This document shows positions 18,079-25,737 of a stretch of DNA of 64,000 bases, piece after piece; position 1 is the first letter of the stretch; each line of letters opens with the position of its first letter. Source of the DNA: a virus; IMG/VR virus record IMGVR_UViG_3300021962_000074, positions 1 through 64,000 of that record. One strand, written 5' to 3'. Under the pieces are notes generated by a model. It was not told the origin of the DNA, did no database searches, and worked only from the letters and a program-made list of their open reading frames with translations. The translations under genes and the position numbers were made by a program.

Positions 18079-18744
18079 ATGAATATACATCAAGTCTATT
18101 TTGATGATTCACAAAGAGTTAATCTAAACAACGAATTCATTCCATTTCGTAACATTCCGAATATGGAAACTCCATATCCCCAGTTTTATGAATATCCGAT
18201 ATTTAAATTTCTCCAGAACAAGTATGAAGAAGAGAAATATAATGGTCTATGGGGTTATGTCAGCTGGAGATTTCAACAGAAACTTCAAAGATTTTATCCT
18301 AATCTTACACCTGCAGATTATTGTCAGTGGATAATTGATAATCCAGGTTATGATTTTTATCATATGAATGTAGTGTGGAGAGAAACTGAATTGTTTGATA
18401 ATATATTTTTTCAAGGCGAGAAATGTCATCCAGGACTACTAGGCTTCTTTACAAGATTGGTTCATCTAAAAGGGTGGGATTTCGATTTACATAAAAAATA
18501 TGATCCAGAGTATTCCCTCACTTGCCACTATTATGTGATGAACACTAAGACATGGCGTCAGTGGCTAAGTTTTTTAGATGACACATTTGAGTTTGTTAAA
18601 TCTGATGCTCAATTATACAACTATGCGAATCGTGAAAGTAGGCACAGAAACAGTCCTTGGTATAACTGGGCGTTCATAGCCGAACGGATCATCACCATAT
18701 GGATTCACTTGAATCCTCAAGTCAAATTTCTGGCATACAAATAG
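18079..18744 (+). CDS. Hypothetical protein, possibly glycosyltransferase-like
   Basis: 221 residues rich in aromatic residues: FYEYPIFKFL, YNGLWGYVSWRFQQK, GYDFYHMNVVW, and a C-terminal WYNWAFIAERIITIWI. Segments of this type occur in phage and bacterial glycan-modifying proteins, but no DxD motif or nucleotide-sugar site is obvious, so the assignment is weak. GGAG precedes the start by about 20 bases. It lies between the tmRNA and the endolysin gene. Confidence 0.5.
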   Translation: MNIHQVYFDDSQRVNLNNEFIPFRNIPNMETPYPQFYEYPIFKFLQNKYEEEKYNGLWGYVSWRFQQKLQRFYPNLTPADYCQWIIDNPGYDFYHMNVVWRETELFDNIFFQGEKCHPGLLGFFTRLVHLKGWDFDLHKKYDPEYSLTCHYYVMNTKTWRQWLSFLDDTFEFVKSDAQLYNYANRESRHRNSPWYNWAFIAERIITIWIHLNPQVKFLAYK

Positions 18745-18754
18745 AGATAAGCTA

Positions 18755-19342
18755 ATGTTCAATAAAACCTTTGCTGCAATTCTAATTGCAGCCACGTTCG
18801 TAATCTCACACCTATACGTTTCCGATCAGCATATGATTCATACAAAGGGTCTGGAACAGCAGATCTTTGAGTTGGCGATTCAAAATAACACTATGAATGG
18901 ATTGAAAGACGAACTGGTGCGCCAAGAAACCTTCAAGCGTCAACTTGAATGCCTAGCCATGAACATCTATCACGAGGGTCGCGGTGAATCATACGATGGC
19001 AGACTGGCAATTGCTACAGTCACCATGAATCGTGTGAACAAGGATCGTTTCCCAAGTACAGTTTGTGGAGTTGTATGGCAAGCCACGAACAAGGGTTGCC
19101 AGTTCTCTTGGACTTGCGACGGCAAGAGCGATCGTATACGCAATCAAGAAGCCTATGCTGAGTCAGTAGAAATGGCTGAAAATGTTTTGCTAAATGGACT
19201 GCGTTCGTATAAAATAGGTAGAGATGTGTATCATTATCATGCTGAATACGTGAATCCTCGATGGGAAGAACGATGGGATGCTGAGATGATTGCGCAAATT
19301 GACAAACACAAATTCTACAGGGTTGCCATGTATGCTAATTGA
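18755..19342 (+). CDS. SleB-like cell wall hydrolase (endolysin candidate)
   Basis: 195 residues. An N-terminal membrane helix (about 5-22, TFAAILIAATFVISHLYV) suggests signal-anchor-release secretion. After a linker comes the SleB/Hydrolase_2 domain: CLAMNIYHEGRGESYDGRLAIATVTMNRV with the catalytic Glu, then CGVVWQ, CQFSWTCDGKSD and HYHAEYVNPRW. SleB-type enzymes are lytic transglycosylases of peptidoglycan. With the holin-like gene at 8674 it would form the lysis pair. The end overlaps the GMP reductase start by 11 bases. Confidence 0.8.
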   Translation: MFNKTFAAILIAATFVISHLYVSDQHMIHTKGLEQQIFELAIQNNTMNGLKDELVRQETFKRQLECLAMNIYHEGRGESYDGRLAIATVTMNRVNKDRFPSTVCGVVWQATNKGCQFSWTCDGKSDRIRNQEAYAESVEMAENVLLNGLRSYKIGRDVYHYHAEYVNPRWEERWDAEMIAQIDKHKFYRVAMYAN

Positions 19343-20339
19343 CCATGAAGTGAAACTTGACTATTCTGATGTTCTGTTAGTTCCGCGAGAGTCTGATCTA
19401 TCAAGTAGATCACAAGTTGACCTTGAGGTCAATCATTTTGACATCCCTGTAGTTCCTATCATTGCAGCGAATATGGATGGCGTTGGAACTTTTGCGATGG
19501 CAAGAGAACTGGCTAAATATAAAATCCTGACCGCTCTTACTAAACACTATTCACTCGACGAGTTATTGGACTTTTATGCATCAGATTCATCTAGGTACGC
19601 TGTTTATTCTATGGGCTGTAATAAAGCTGATTATGAGAAGTTTACTGCTTTCGATAGCAGCTGTAACGACCTTGGTATTGCTCACCCCATTGGTGTTTGT
19701 ATTGACGTTGCTAATGGTTATACTTCACATTTTGAAGAGTTCGTGGCGACGATTCGCGAAGAGTATCCAGACTACATCCTCATGGTCGGCAACGTCGTCA
19801 CGCCAGAACGAACCGAAAGATTGGTAGACGCAGGAGCCGATATCGTAAAAATCGGAATCGGTCCTGGCTCGGTCTGCACCACGCGAAAGTTGACTGGTGT
19901 TGGCTATCCGCAATTTTCTGCCGTGGCTGAGTGCGCATCAGCCGCAATTGGAGCAGGTGGAAACATTGTTGCGGATGGCGGCATTACATGTCCTGGCGAT
20001 GCTGCCAAGGCTTTCGCTGCTGGTGCAAAATATGTAATGATTGGCGGTATGTTCGCTGGTCACGTCGAAGGTGGTAATACTTCTGATGAAGTTAAATTCT
20101 ACGGCATGGCTTCCAAGGCTGCGCAGGATCAGCATAACGGTGGCGTGGCTGAGTATCGCGCCTCTGAAGGCAAGGAAGTGAAGATTGCTTTCCGTGGTCC
20201 TGTAAGTAACACCGTGCGTGAATTATTGGGTGGCATCCGTTCAGCCTGTACTTATATCGGTGCTGAGTCTTTGTCTGAAATGCCTCGACGCGCAAAGTTC
20301 GTTCGTGTCAATCGCCAACTCAATAATGTGTTTGCATGA
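19332..20339 (+). CDS. GMP reductase / IMP dehydrogenase family enzyme
   Basis: 335 residues from ATG 19332. It begins with DHEVKLDYSDVLLVP, has the phosphate-binding and catalytic loop KIGIGPGSVCTTRKLTGVGYPQ (Cys at about 182) and VADGGITCPGDAAKAFAAGA with GGMFAGH. CBS domains of IMP dehydrogenase are absent, and length is close to bacterial GMP reductase (about 345), which converts GMP to IMP. As a phage auxiliary gene it would redirect purines from host RNA breakdown. IMP dehydrogenase activity cannot be fully excluded. Its stop overlaps the gp33 start. Confidence 0.82.
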   Translation: MLIDHEVKLDYSDVLLVPRESDLSSRSQVDLEVNHFDIPVVPIIAANMDGVGTFAMARELAKYKILTALTKHYSLDELLDFYASDSSRYAVYSMGCNKADYEKFTAFDSSCNDLGIAHPIGVCIDVANGYTSHFEEFVATIREEYPDYILMVGNVVTPERTERLVDAGADIVKIGIGPGSVCTTRKLTGVGYPQFSAVAECASAAIGAGGNIVADGGITCPGDAAKAFAAGAKYVMIGGMFAGHVEGGNTSDEVKFYGMASKAAQDQHNGGVAEYRASEGKEVKIAFRGPVSNTVRELLGGIRSACTYIGAESLSEMPRRAKFVRVNRQLNNVFA

Positions 20340-20560
20340 TGGCTACACGTGAAGAGAAAAATACTTTCTCAATGATGATCCTAACTCGAGCAGAACAACT
20401 ACAAACGGATCACATGGATGCTATTATCACCTATTGTGAGGAAGTTGAACTTGAAGTCGAGATTGCTGCTTCGTTGATCAATGATGTGCTATTATCTAAG
20501 TTGGAAGAAGAAGCACAACAAAATAATGTGATCCAGAGGTCTGCTAAATTACCATTATGA
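20339..20560 (+). CDS. 33: Late transcription coactivator, gp33-like
   Basis: 73 residues: REEKNTFSMMILTRAEQLQTDHMDAIITYCEEVELEVEIAASLINDVL, then a C-terminal RSAKLPL. The pattern and the position next to gp59 and gp32 match gp33 of T4-like phages, which bridges RNA polymerase and the sliding clamp to activate late promoters. It overlaps the GMP reductase stop by ATGATG and the next gene by four bases. The TATAAATA sites in this window would be its targets. Confidence 0.78.
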   Translation: MATREEKNTFSMMILTRAEQLQTDHMDAIITYCEEVELEVEIAASLINDVLLSKLEEEAQQNNVIQRSAKLPL

Positions 20561-21162
20561 CAGGTATTGAGTTTTGCGCAACTTACCTTGCCGTGAAACT
20601 ACATTTTAGCAACGAGAAGTATAACTTCTTTGCAGGTAGTGGTAAGATAAAGATCGGCGAGGAAGCATTCAATCGCCGCAAAGATAAATTCAAGTTTCAT
20701 CGTCTGGCTCGAAACATTCCTGATGATGAAGTGGTTCCGTTCCTTGTGGCTAACTTCTTACAGAATGGTGACTGTTGGACGCAGAATCTACTTGAGGAAG
20801 AAGCAAGATCAGTGTATAACAAACATCGCAAGATTACACAAGCGATGACTGAACACTATAAGAATGATCTTGCTAAGTTACCAAAAGGCAAAGAGGCAAT
20901 CAATGAATTGTTTGAGGTCAAGGATGGAAAGCATCCAAAACTCTTGACAATGTATATGCAAGGCGATATACTATTAGAGACGATGGTGATATTGAATAAC
21001 ATATTCAACTACGTCGCTCATTGGGATAAACAAATCAAGGAAGATATAATTTATCCAAAGATTTCAAGAAAGATTCGTAAGTACGGATCGTTCCTGGAAG
21101 TGAATGTCACAAGGTATAAAGAGGTAACAAAAACTTGCCTTTTACAGTGTGATGATATATAA
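20557..21162 (+). CDS. 59: DNA helicase loader gp59
   Basis: 201 residues. TGIEFCATYLAVKLHFSNEKYNFF, FHRLARNIPDDEVVPFLVANFLQN and KYGSFLEVNVTRY are features of T4 gp59, the all-helical protein that loads the replicative helicase on forks covered with gp32. T4 gp59 is 217 residues, so the length fits. It lies between gp33 and gp32 as in T4-like genomes. The 3 prime end contains the promoter for gp32. Confidence 0.88.
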   Translation: MTGIEFCATYLAVKLHFSNEKYNFFAGSGKIKIGEEAFNRRKDKFKFHRLARNIPDDEVVPFLVANFLQNGDCWTQNLLEEEARSVYNKHRKITQAMTEHYKNDLAKLPKGKEAINELFEVKDGKHPKLLTMYMQGDILLETMVILNNIFNYVAHWDKQIKEDIIYPKISRKIRKYGSFLEVNVTRYKEVTKTCLLQCDDI

Positions 21163-21163
21163 T
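21135..21163 (+). promoter_or_regulatory. gp32 promoter TTGCCT-17-TATAAT
   Basis: TTGCCT (21135-21140), 17-base spacer, TATAAT (21158-21163), within the end of gp59. The -35 pairs with AGGTAA just upstream to form a weak hairpin followed by T. GTTGTATAATGATGAAT downstream is nearly the same as at the 12026 promoter. Confidence 0.78.
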
Positions 21164-21172
21164 AGTTGTATA

Positions 21173-21217
21173 ATGATGAATAATGTGGACAAATTTAATA
21201 CAATACATACGAGGTAA
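21173..21217 (+). CDS. Possible 14-residue leader peptide of gp32
   Basis: ATG ATG AAT near the predicted transcript start opens a frame MMNNVDKFNTIHTR that ends at TAA 21215-21217, directly within the gp32 ribosome site (GAGG at 21211-21214). If translated in leaderless fashion, ribosomes ending there would affect gp32 initiation at 21223. No direct proof of translation. Confidence 0.4.
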   Translation: MMNNVDKFNTIHTR

Positions 21218-21222
21218 TACAA

Positions 21223-22122
21223 ATGTCTAGTCTATCCGCACTAAAGAAAAACAATTCTCTTGAAAAACTAACCCGAGCAATGGAATCAACCGCTGCTGGT
21301 GGTGGTAATTTGAAGAGAGAAGATGATCGTTTTTGGGTCCCAGAGGTTGATAAAAGTGGCAATGGTTACGCTGTTATTCGTTTTCTTGATACTCCTTCCG
21401 TTGATGGTGATGATGGTCTCCCTTGGGTTCAGATCTGGTCTCATGGATTCCAAGGACCAGGAGGTTGGTATATTGAGAATTCTCTCACAACCATCGGTCA
21501 AAAAGATCCTGTCTCCGAATATAACACCCAGCTCTGGAACTCTGGCATCGAAGCCAACAAGGAAATCGCACGTAAGCAGAAGCGCAAGCTGACCTATTAC
21601 GCAAATATCTACGTTGTCTCTGATCCGAAGCGCCCTGAGAACGAGGGTAAGGTTTTCTTGTACAAGTTTGGCAAGAAGGTCTTTGAGAAGATCAATGCAA
21701 AGATCAATCCAGAGTTTGAGGATGAAAAGCCAATGAATCCTTTTGACTTCTGGAAGGGTGCGAACTTCAAGTTGAAGATTCGCAATTACGAGGGCTATCG
21801 TAACTATGACAAGTCAGAGTTTGACACACAGTCTGCTCTACTTGATGGTGATGATAAGCAGATTGAGAAGGTCTGGAAGGCTGCGCATTCTTTGAAGGAA
21901 TTCGTAAAGTCTGAGAACTTCAAGTCCTATGACGAACTCAAGGAAAAGCTGAATCGTGTTCTAGGTGCTGGTGGTGCGACTCGCGCTGCTGCTCCGAAGA
22001 TCGAGGAGGAAGAGGCACCTTGGGAAGAGCCAAAGGCTGCGAAGCCACGTAAGACTGCAGAGGCTGTCACTGTAGACGAGGATGATGATCTAAGTTACTT
22101 TGACAAGTTGGCTGCTGAGTAA
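21223..22122 (+). CDS. 32: Single-stranded DNA-binding protein gp32
   Basis: 299 residues. The N-terminal basic segment LKKNNSLEKLTRAME serves cooperative binding; the OB-fold core contains FWVPEVDKSGNGYAVIRFLD, VQIWSHGFQGPGGWYIENSLTTIG, ANIYVVSDPKRPENEGKVFLYKFGKKVFEKI and NPFDFWKGANFKLKIRNYEGYRNYDKSEF; the C-terminus is acidic (VDEDDDLSYFDKLAAE) for partner binding. Interestingly the Zn-ribbon H-x3-C...C-x2-C set of T4 gp32 is not evident. It has its own strong promoter and GAGG ribosome site, and ends at a bidirectional terminator. Confidence 0.93.
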   Translation: MSSLSALKKNNSLEKLTRAMESTAAGGGNLKREDDRFWVPEVDKSGNGYAVIRFLDTPSVDGDDGLPWVQIWSHGFQGPGGWYIENSLTTIGQKDPVSEYNTQLWNSGIEANKEIARKQKRKLTYYANIYVVSDPKRPENEGKVFLYKFGKKVFEKINAKINPEFEDEKPMNPFDFWKGANFKLKIRNYEGYRNYDKSEFDTQSALLDGDDKQIEKVWKAAHSLKEFVKSENFKSYDELKEKLNRVLGAGGATRAAAPKIEEEEAPWEEPKAAKPRKTAEAVTVDEDDDLSYFDKLAAE

Positions 22123-22144
22123 GTCGTCTAATTCAAGACGCAAG

Positions 22145-22170
22145 AGGGGAGCTTCGGCTCCCCTTTTTTT
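22145..22170. terminator. Terminator after gp32
   Basis: AGGGGAGC-ttcg-GCTCCCCT with a UUCG-type loop and seven T on the plus strand; the convergent minus-strand gene stops at 22169, so it may act for both directions though the minus side lacks a long T run. Confidence 0.92.
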
Positions 22171-24799
22171 ATGCGTATCCAACAGGTGGTTGGGAATCAA
22201 TTCTATTTGTGAACCCAGTTACTGGCTCTGGATCTCTCACACCACCCATAATAGATGCGTCTCTGCTACCATCTGTTGTTGAACGATTAACAACCGTAGT
22301 ATTGTTGATTGGTTGCAACGCAAATAATTCTCTACCTGTGCCGCCAGTTTGGTATTGTGGTGGCGAGGTATCAGTTGCAGGTAAGTTTGTTGATGGTTTT
22401 GAAGCCATCATTTGTCCACCTGATTCCTTTAATGCAGATCGATAATTCTGCTCAAATCGTTTTTGAGCATCCTTTGTTGATTCCTGTTCTTCTACTCCAC
22501 CAGGAAGTGAGGTCCAAGTTCCTTTGAGAGCTGGTCCTATTTGATCCAATTTACCAGCCTTCAAATCATCATAAAGAGATTTCCCACCTGTATTGTATCT
22601 TTCTTGAGCCAGTAACCATGCAGCCTTATCTTGATTTGCTGGAGAAAAATCATCCAGTCCAGCTTCAGGATAGACTTTTTTTAGTCTATCCCACTCTGTT
22701 TCTGTTATTTGGTATTTTCCTGCTGCAGTCGAGGGTCCGCGAGGGGTGCGCATACCCCTTATTCTAGGATGATCAGAGTAATCATCAAATGTTGCAGGAG
22801 GTTTACCATCTATTAAACCACGTGTTTTGTTGACTTCAAGATCAGCTTTAGTTAATCCTTGCCCAGAACCCTCTCCAACAATTACATCATATCTGCCTCT
22901 ACTTTCTGGTTGCGCTATGGCATCTAATAATGCTGCTCCCTCTGGTGGAATATCCAACAACATATCAGATTTTCCTGGGTATTTTTCAAAATCTCCTTCT
23001 TGTCTTCTACCTCTCCTACCTCCTCTACCACTGGGTCCACCACCATAATTAGAATCAGGTGATCTAGTTCCTTCTGTTTGCCCACCCATACCAAATGGAG
23101 GCAGATCTGCTCCAGTTAGAGGCGATGGAGGTGGTGTTCCTGGTGGTGGAGGTGGTGTTTGACTTCTTAGTTTCAATCCATATTTTCTTACAAGATTAAT
23201 GAATCCTGGAGTTTCATAGGTAAGTTCACCAGCATCATATTGATTCTGATATTTTTCCTTCTCATTTGCATGTTGCCACTGCTCATCTATTGTCATCTTA
23301 GCGAGCATTTCTTTTCTTTCAGCTTCATAATCTGGCTGCGGAGGTGGTGGTGTTTGAGGAGGAGGAGGAGGAGGAACTCCAGCGTTGTATTTTTTTCTGA
23401 TTGCTGCTTTGGCTTGTTCATTTGATGCCAGTTTTTCTGCAACATAACGATCAACAGCTTTCTTTTTGTCTTTATCCCATTGTTGTTTCCCAACCCCGAG
23501 CCCACCGCCCAGATACACATCTGGGGGCGCTAGGGGAATTGGCTCGCCATTATCTTTGGTGCCAACTATCAATATACCTTGTTTATTTCCACTCTCAGCT
23601 ATTTGTTCAGCTTCTTTTCTTAGATCATCTTCACTCTTATCCAACCCTGCTGCTGTCATATCAGCAGCCATTTTTTGAGTATCTGATAGCTGACTGCTAT
23701 CTAATATTTGACCAGTCTTCAAATCTTTATATTTTCCACCGCCAACTGCTTCTAGACCGACATCTTTGAGACCACCAACTCCTGTTCTTGCTGCTTGTTC
23801 TGTAAGAATCTGTTCTGATGTTTTTTGATCAACGTTTGGATCAAATTTTTTCCCAGTAAGATTATCTAATATATCGCCAATCCCCTGAGATAAATTAAAT
23901 TTGTCGTTTAAATAGTCTCCAATTGCATAACCAATAATTCCAGCAAGACCAACACCCATTCCAGCAACACCAAATCTAAATAATTTTGTTATCCAACCAG
24001 CTAATTTGGCTCCCAACGCACCTCCAATAATATCGTCTATCCATGAATCTCCACCAGAACCTTTCTCAGTTTTCCCAGAAAGTTTATTGATCATGTCAAT
24101 AACTTCATCGAATCTTGCATTCATTTCTTTACGAAGTCTTGCAATCGGATCAGTATCTTCTCCTGGATCAACGAATGAAGTTGGATCGCTGAGATCAACA
24201 CCAGCTGCTAATGCAACCTTTTCTTGATTGCTTTCAATCTTTTGGAATTTACCTTCAAATTGTTTCAAGACTCCAGCAGTGACCTTTCCGATTGCAGATT
24301 GTTCTAAATCTTTACCCATAGCAGAGGTAAATTTACCACCTTCCTCAGCTCTACGGAACTGTTGTCCAGCTGGACCAAGTGGATCATACATAACACGCTT
24401 TAATTCGCCAGTCTCACTGCTCTTTGCATTAAAAAACTTTGGTGATAATCTTTCCTTGATGAAGTCCACATCACCTTGTATTGACTGTAATAATTTGAGT
24501 ATTGTTACTTGAAGTCTGTCACCTGCTGCTGGACCTTCTTTCTTGGGTCCTTCCTTCTTTTCTTCATTTTTTTGTTGTGCTGCTTTTTGTGCGGCTTCTT
24601 GTTTTTCCTTTTCCATTTCTTTATTTCGAACATACTGATCAATCTTATCACCTAACCATGTGTATGCTGGAGCATTGAAAATATTCCCAGCAATACGCAA
24701 CAATCCACCAGTTTTGGTTGGCTTGAACTCTTTCTTCTTTCTTTCTCGAAGAGCCTTTTCTATTGCTTTTTGTAGATCTTTCTCAGCTGTTAATGCCAT
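22169..24799 (-). CDS. Large tail/baseplate protein with lambda-type lytic transglycosylase domain
   Basis: 876 residues. The first 75 residues are lysine/glutamate-rich coiled coil; a membrane-like glycine-rich segment lies at about 264-296 (AGWITKLFRFGVAGMGVGLAGIIGYAIGDYL); long proline runs occur around 470-490 and 555-570. Residues about 620-770 match the lambda R endolysin fold: YDVIVG, TFDDYSDHPR, STAAGKYQITE, DFSPANQDKAAWLLA and WTSLPGG. The position after gp26-gp51 and the hydrophobic segment suggest a gp29-like tape measure or tail protein that brings a wall-cutting domain into the host. The gp5 of this phage has no lysozyme, which this domain would replace. The start directly follows the gp51 stop (TAAATG). 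Confidence 0.7.
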   Translation of the reverse strand: MALTAEKDLQKAIEKALRERKKKEFKPTKTGGLLRIAGNIFNAPAYTWLGDKIDQYVRNKEMEKEKQEAAQKAAQQKNEEKKEGPKKEGPAAGDRLQVTILKLLQSIQGDVDFIKERLSPKFFNAKSSETGELKRVMYDPLGPAGQQFRRAEEGGKFTSAMGKDLEQSAIGKVTAGVLKQFEGKFQKIESNQEKVALAAGVDLSDPTSFVDPGEDTDPIARLRKEMNARFDEVIDMINKLSGKTEKGSGGDSWIDDIIGGALGAKLAGWITKLFRFGVAGMGVGLAGIIGYAIGDYLNDKFNLSQGIGDILDNLTGKKFDPNVDQKTSEQILTEQAARTGVGGLKDVGLEAVGGGKYKDLKTGQILDSSQLSDTQKMAADMTAAGLDKSEDDLRKEAEQIAESGNKQGILIVGTKDNGEPIPLAPPDVYLGGGLGVGKQQWDKDKKKAVDRYVAEKLASNEQAKAAIRKKYNAGVPPPPPPQTPPPPQPDYEAERKEMLAKMTIDEQWQHANEKEKYQNQYDAGELTYETPGFINLVRKYGLKLRSQTPPPPPGTPPPSPLTGADLPPFGMGGQTEGTRSPDSNYGGGPSGRGGRRGRRQEGDFEKYPGKSDMLLDIPPEGAALLDAIAQPESRGRYDVIVGEGSGQGLTKADLEVNKTRGLIDGKPPATFDDYSDHPRIRGMRTPRGPSTAAGKYQITETEWDRLKKVYPEAGLDDFSPANQDKAAWLLAQERYNTGGKSLYDDLKAGKLDQIGPALKGTWTSLPGGVEEQESTKDAQKRFEQNYRSALKESGGQMMASKPSTNLPATDTSPPQYQTGGTGRELFALQPINNTTVVNRSTTDGSRDASIMGGVRDPEPVTGFTNRIDSQPPVGYA

Positions 24800-25000
24800 T
24801 TACTTTCTTCTTTTGGTTTGTTGCTCTAATCGAATACGCTCATTTTCAGCCTTGATGTGATTAATCAACATCGTGACATAAACTTGCCTCTCCCACGAAA
24901 TCATATTTTCCAATTCAGTGAGGGAATACTTATGATGTTGCATTAATGAAAAATTCGTATCTAAAAAGTTCGCTAAATTATCATGACCAAGAATTAGGTA
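24800..25000 (-). CDS. 51: gp51-like baseplate hub assembly protein, reached by -1 frameshift
   Basis: The frame gives YLILGHDNLANFLDTNFSL followed by MQHHKYSLTELENMISWERQVY and a basic end (66 residues from the slip site; 47 from the first ATG at 24943). HKYSLTELENM...WER is the core of T4-like gp51 proteins. The conserved-looking N-terminal part (GHDNLANFLDTNFSLMQHHK) has no ATG, GTG or TTG start in frame, but it is continuous in the -1 frame with gp26 at a run of seven T. Expression as a gp26-gp51 fusion of about 306 residues is therefore likely, with internal initiation at 24943 as the alternative. Confidence 0.75.
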   Translation of the reverse strand, partial: YLILGHDNLANFLDTNFSLMQHHKYSLTELENMISWERQVYVTMLINHIKAENERIRLEQQTKRRK

Positions 25001-25719
25001 AAAAAACTGTAGAGATTATCAGCCTCCACCTCATGTTCGAATCCACATTTTTTACAAACAATTGTATCCTTCAACACTACCTTTGGCGTAGTTGCGAAAA
25101 ATACTTGAATTTTGTCAAGCTGCTCAGCTGTAAGATTTTCCACAAATTCGATAACAGCAGCTGCACCCAGATCCTCAGCCTTATATACCGATTCAGGATC
25201 ATAAATTGAATCTATGTTTTGGGCTATAAATTGTAATGCAGCGTCATAAGCATCAGCTTCTTTGATAATACTTGCACTTGCAATGGTAGGATATTTCAAT
25301 TTAATACCCACCTCATCGGTAATTTTGACTGTGGAACTATGCCCATCAGCCAACACATATTGAACATTATCTAAGTTGAGCATATATGGATTATCAGTGT
25401 CGCAAGGATTTCCCTCATCATTCTTATGCTTACAATTATAAATTAACTTTGCATTCTCACCAATTGATCTAGCGCGAAGATTGATGAATATCATCTCAAT
25501 GTCGAACAATGGTAGTTTTTCAACGTCAATGTTCTCGTCAAGAATGCAGTTATTAATTACCTGCATCACTGTGCGTTTGATCTCATCATTGTCTTTGGAT
25601 TCTCTAGCCATCAGAAGTAATTTTTCCTCTTTGACTAGAAATGGACGAAATCGAACTTTACGATCTAGTGATTTCAAATAGATCTCATAAATCGGATGTT
25701 GTATCTTTGGTAAAGCCAT
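24994..25719 (-). CDS. 26: Baseplate hub subunit gp26
   Basis: 241 residues. LPKIQHPIYEIYLKSLDRKVRFRPFLVKEEKLLLMARES, DVEKLPLFDIEMIFINLRARSIGE and a C-terminal Cys pair (IVCKKCGFEHE) match gp26 of T4-like phages, an assembly factor of the central baseplate hub. It ends NLYSFFT at a stop immediately after a seven-T slippery run and probably also exists as a frameshifted fusion with gp51. It lies between gp48 and gp51 on the minus strand under the late promoter at 26914. Confidence 0.85.
   Translation of the reverse strand: MALPKIQHPIYEIYLKSLDRKVRFRPFLVKEEKLLLMARESKDNDEIKRTVMQVINNCILDENIDVEKLPLFDIEMIFINLRARSIGENAKLIYNCKHKNDEGNPCDTDNPYMLNLDNVQYVLADGHSSTVKITDEVGIKLKYPTIASASIIKEADAYDAALQFIAQNIDSIYDPESVYKAEDLGAAAVIEFVENLTAEQLDKIQVFFATTPKVVLKDTIVCKKCGFEHEVEADNLYSFFT
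25000..25006 (-). promoter_or_regulatory. Probable -1 ribosomal frameshift site
   Basis: On the minus strand the heptamer T TTT TTT is in the X-XXY-YYZ phase of gp26 (AGT TTT TTT ACC TAA). A one-base backward slip avoids the stop two codons later and continues into gp51 through TAC CTA ATT CTT. Confidence 0.7.
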
Positions 25720-25737
25720 AACATTTCACCTCAATTT

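Noticed and set aside
18073-18081. TATAAATG as late promoter for the gene at 18079
   Set aside because: The string includes the ATG itself, so transcription would start inside the gene.
22827-24512. Plus-strand frames within the 876-residue minus-strand gene
   Set aside because: They are short and rich in Pro/Ser/Leu from antisense reading, and have no start signals.
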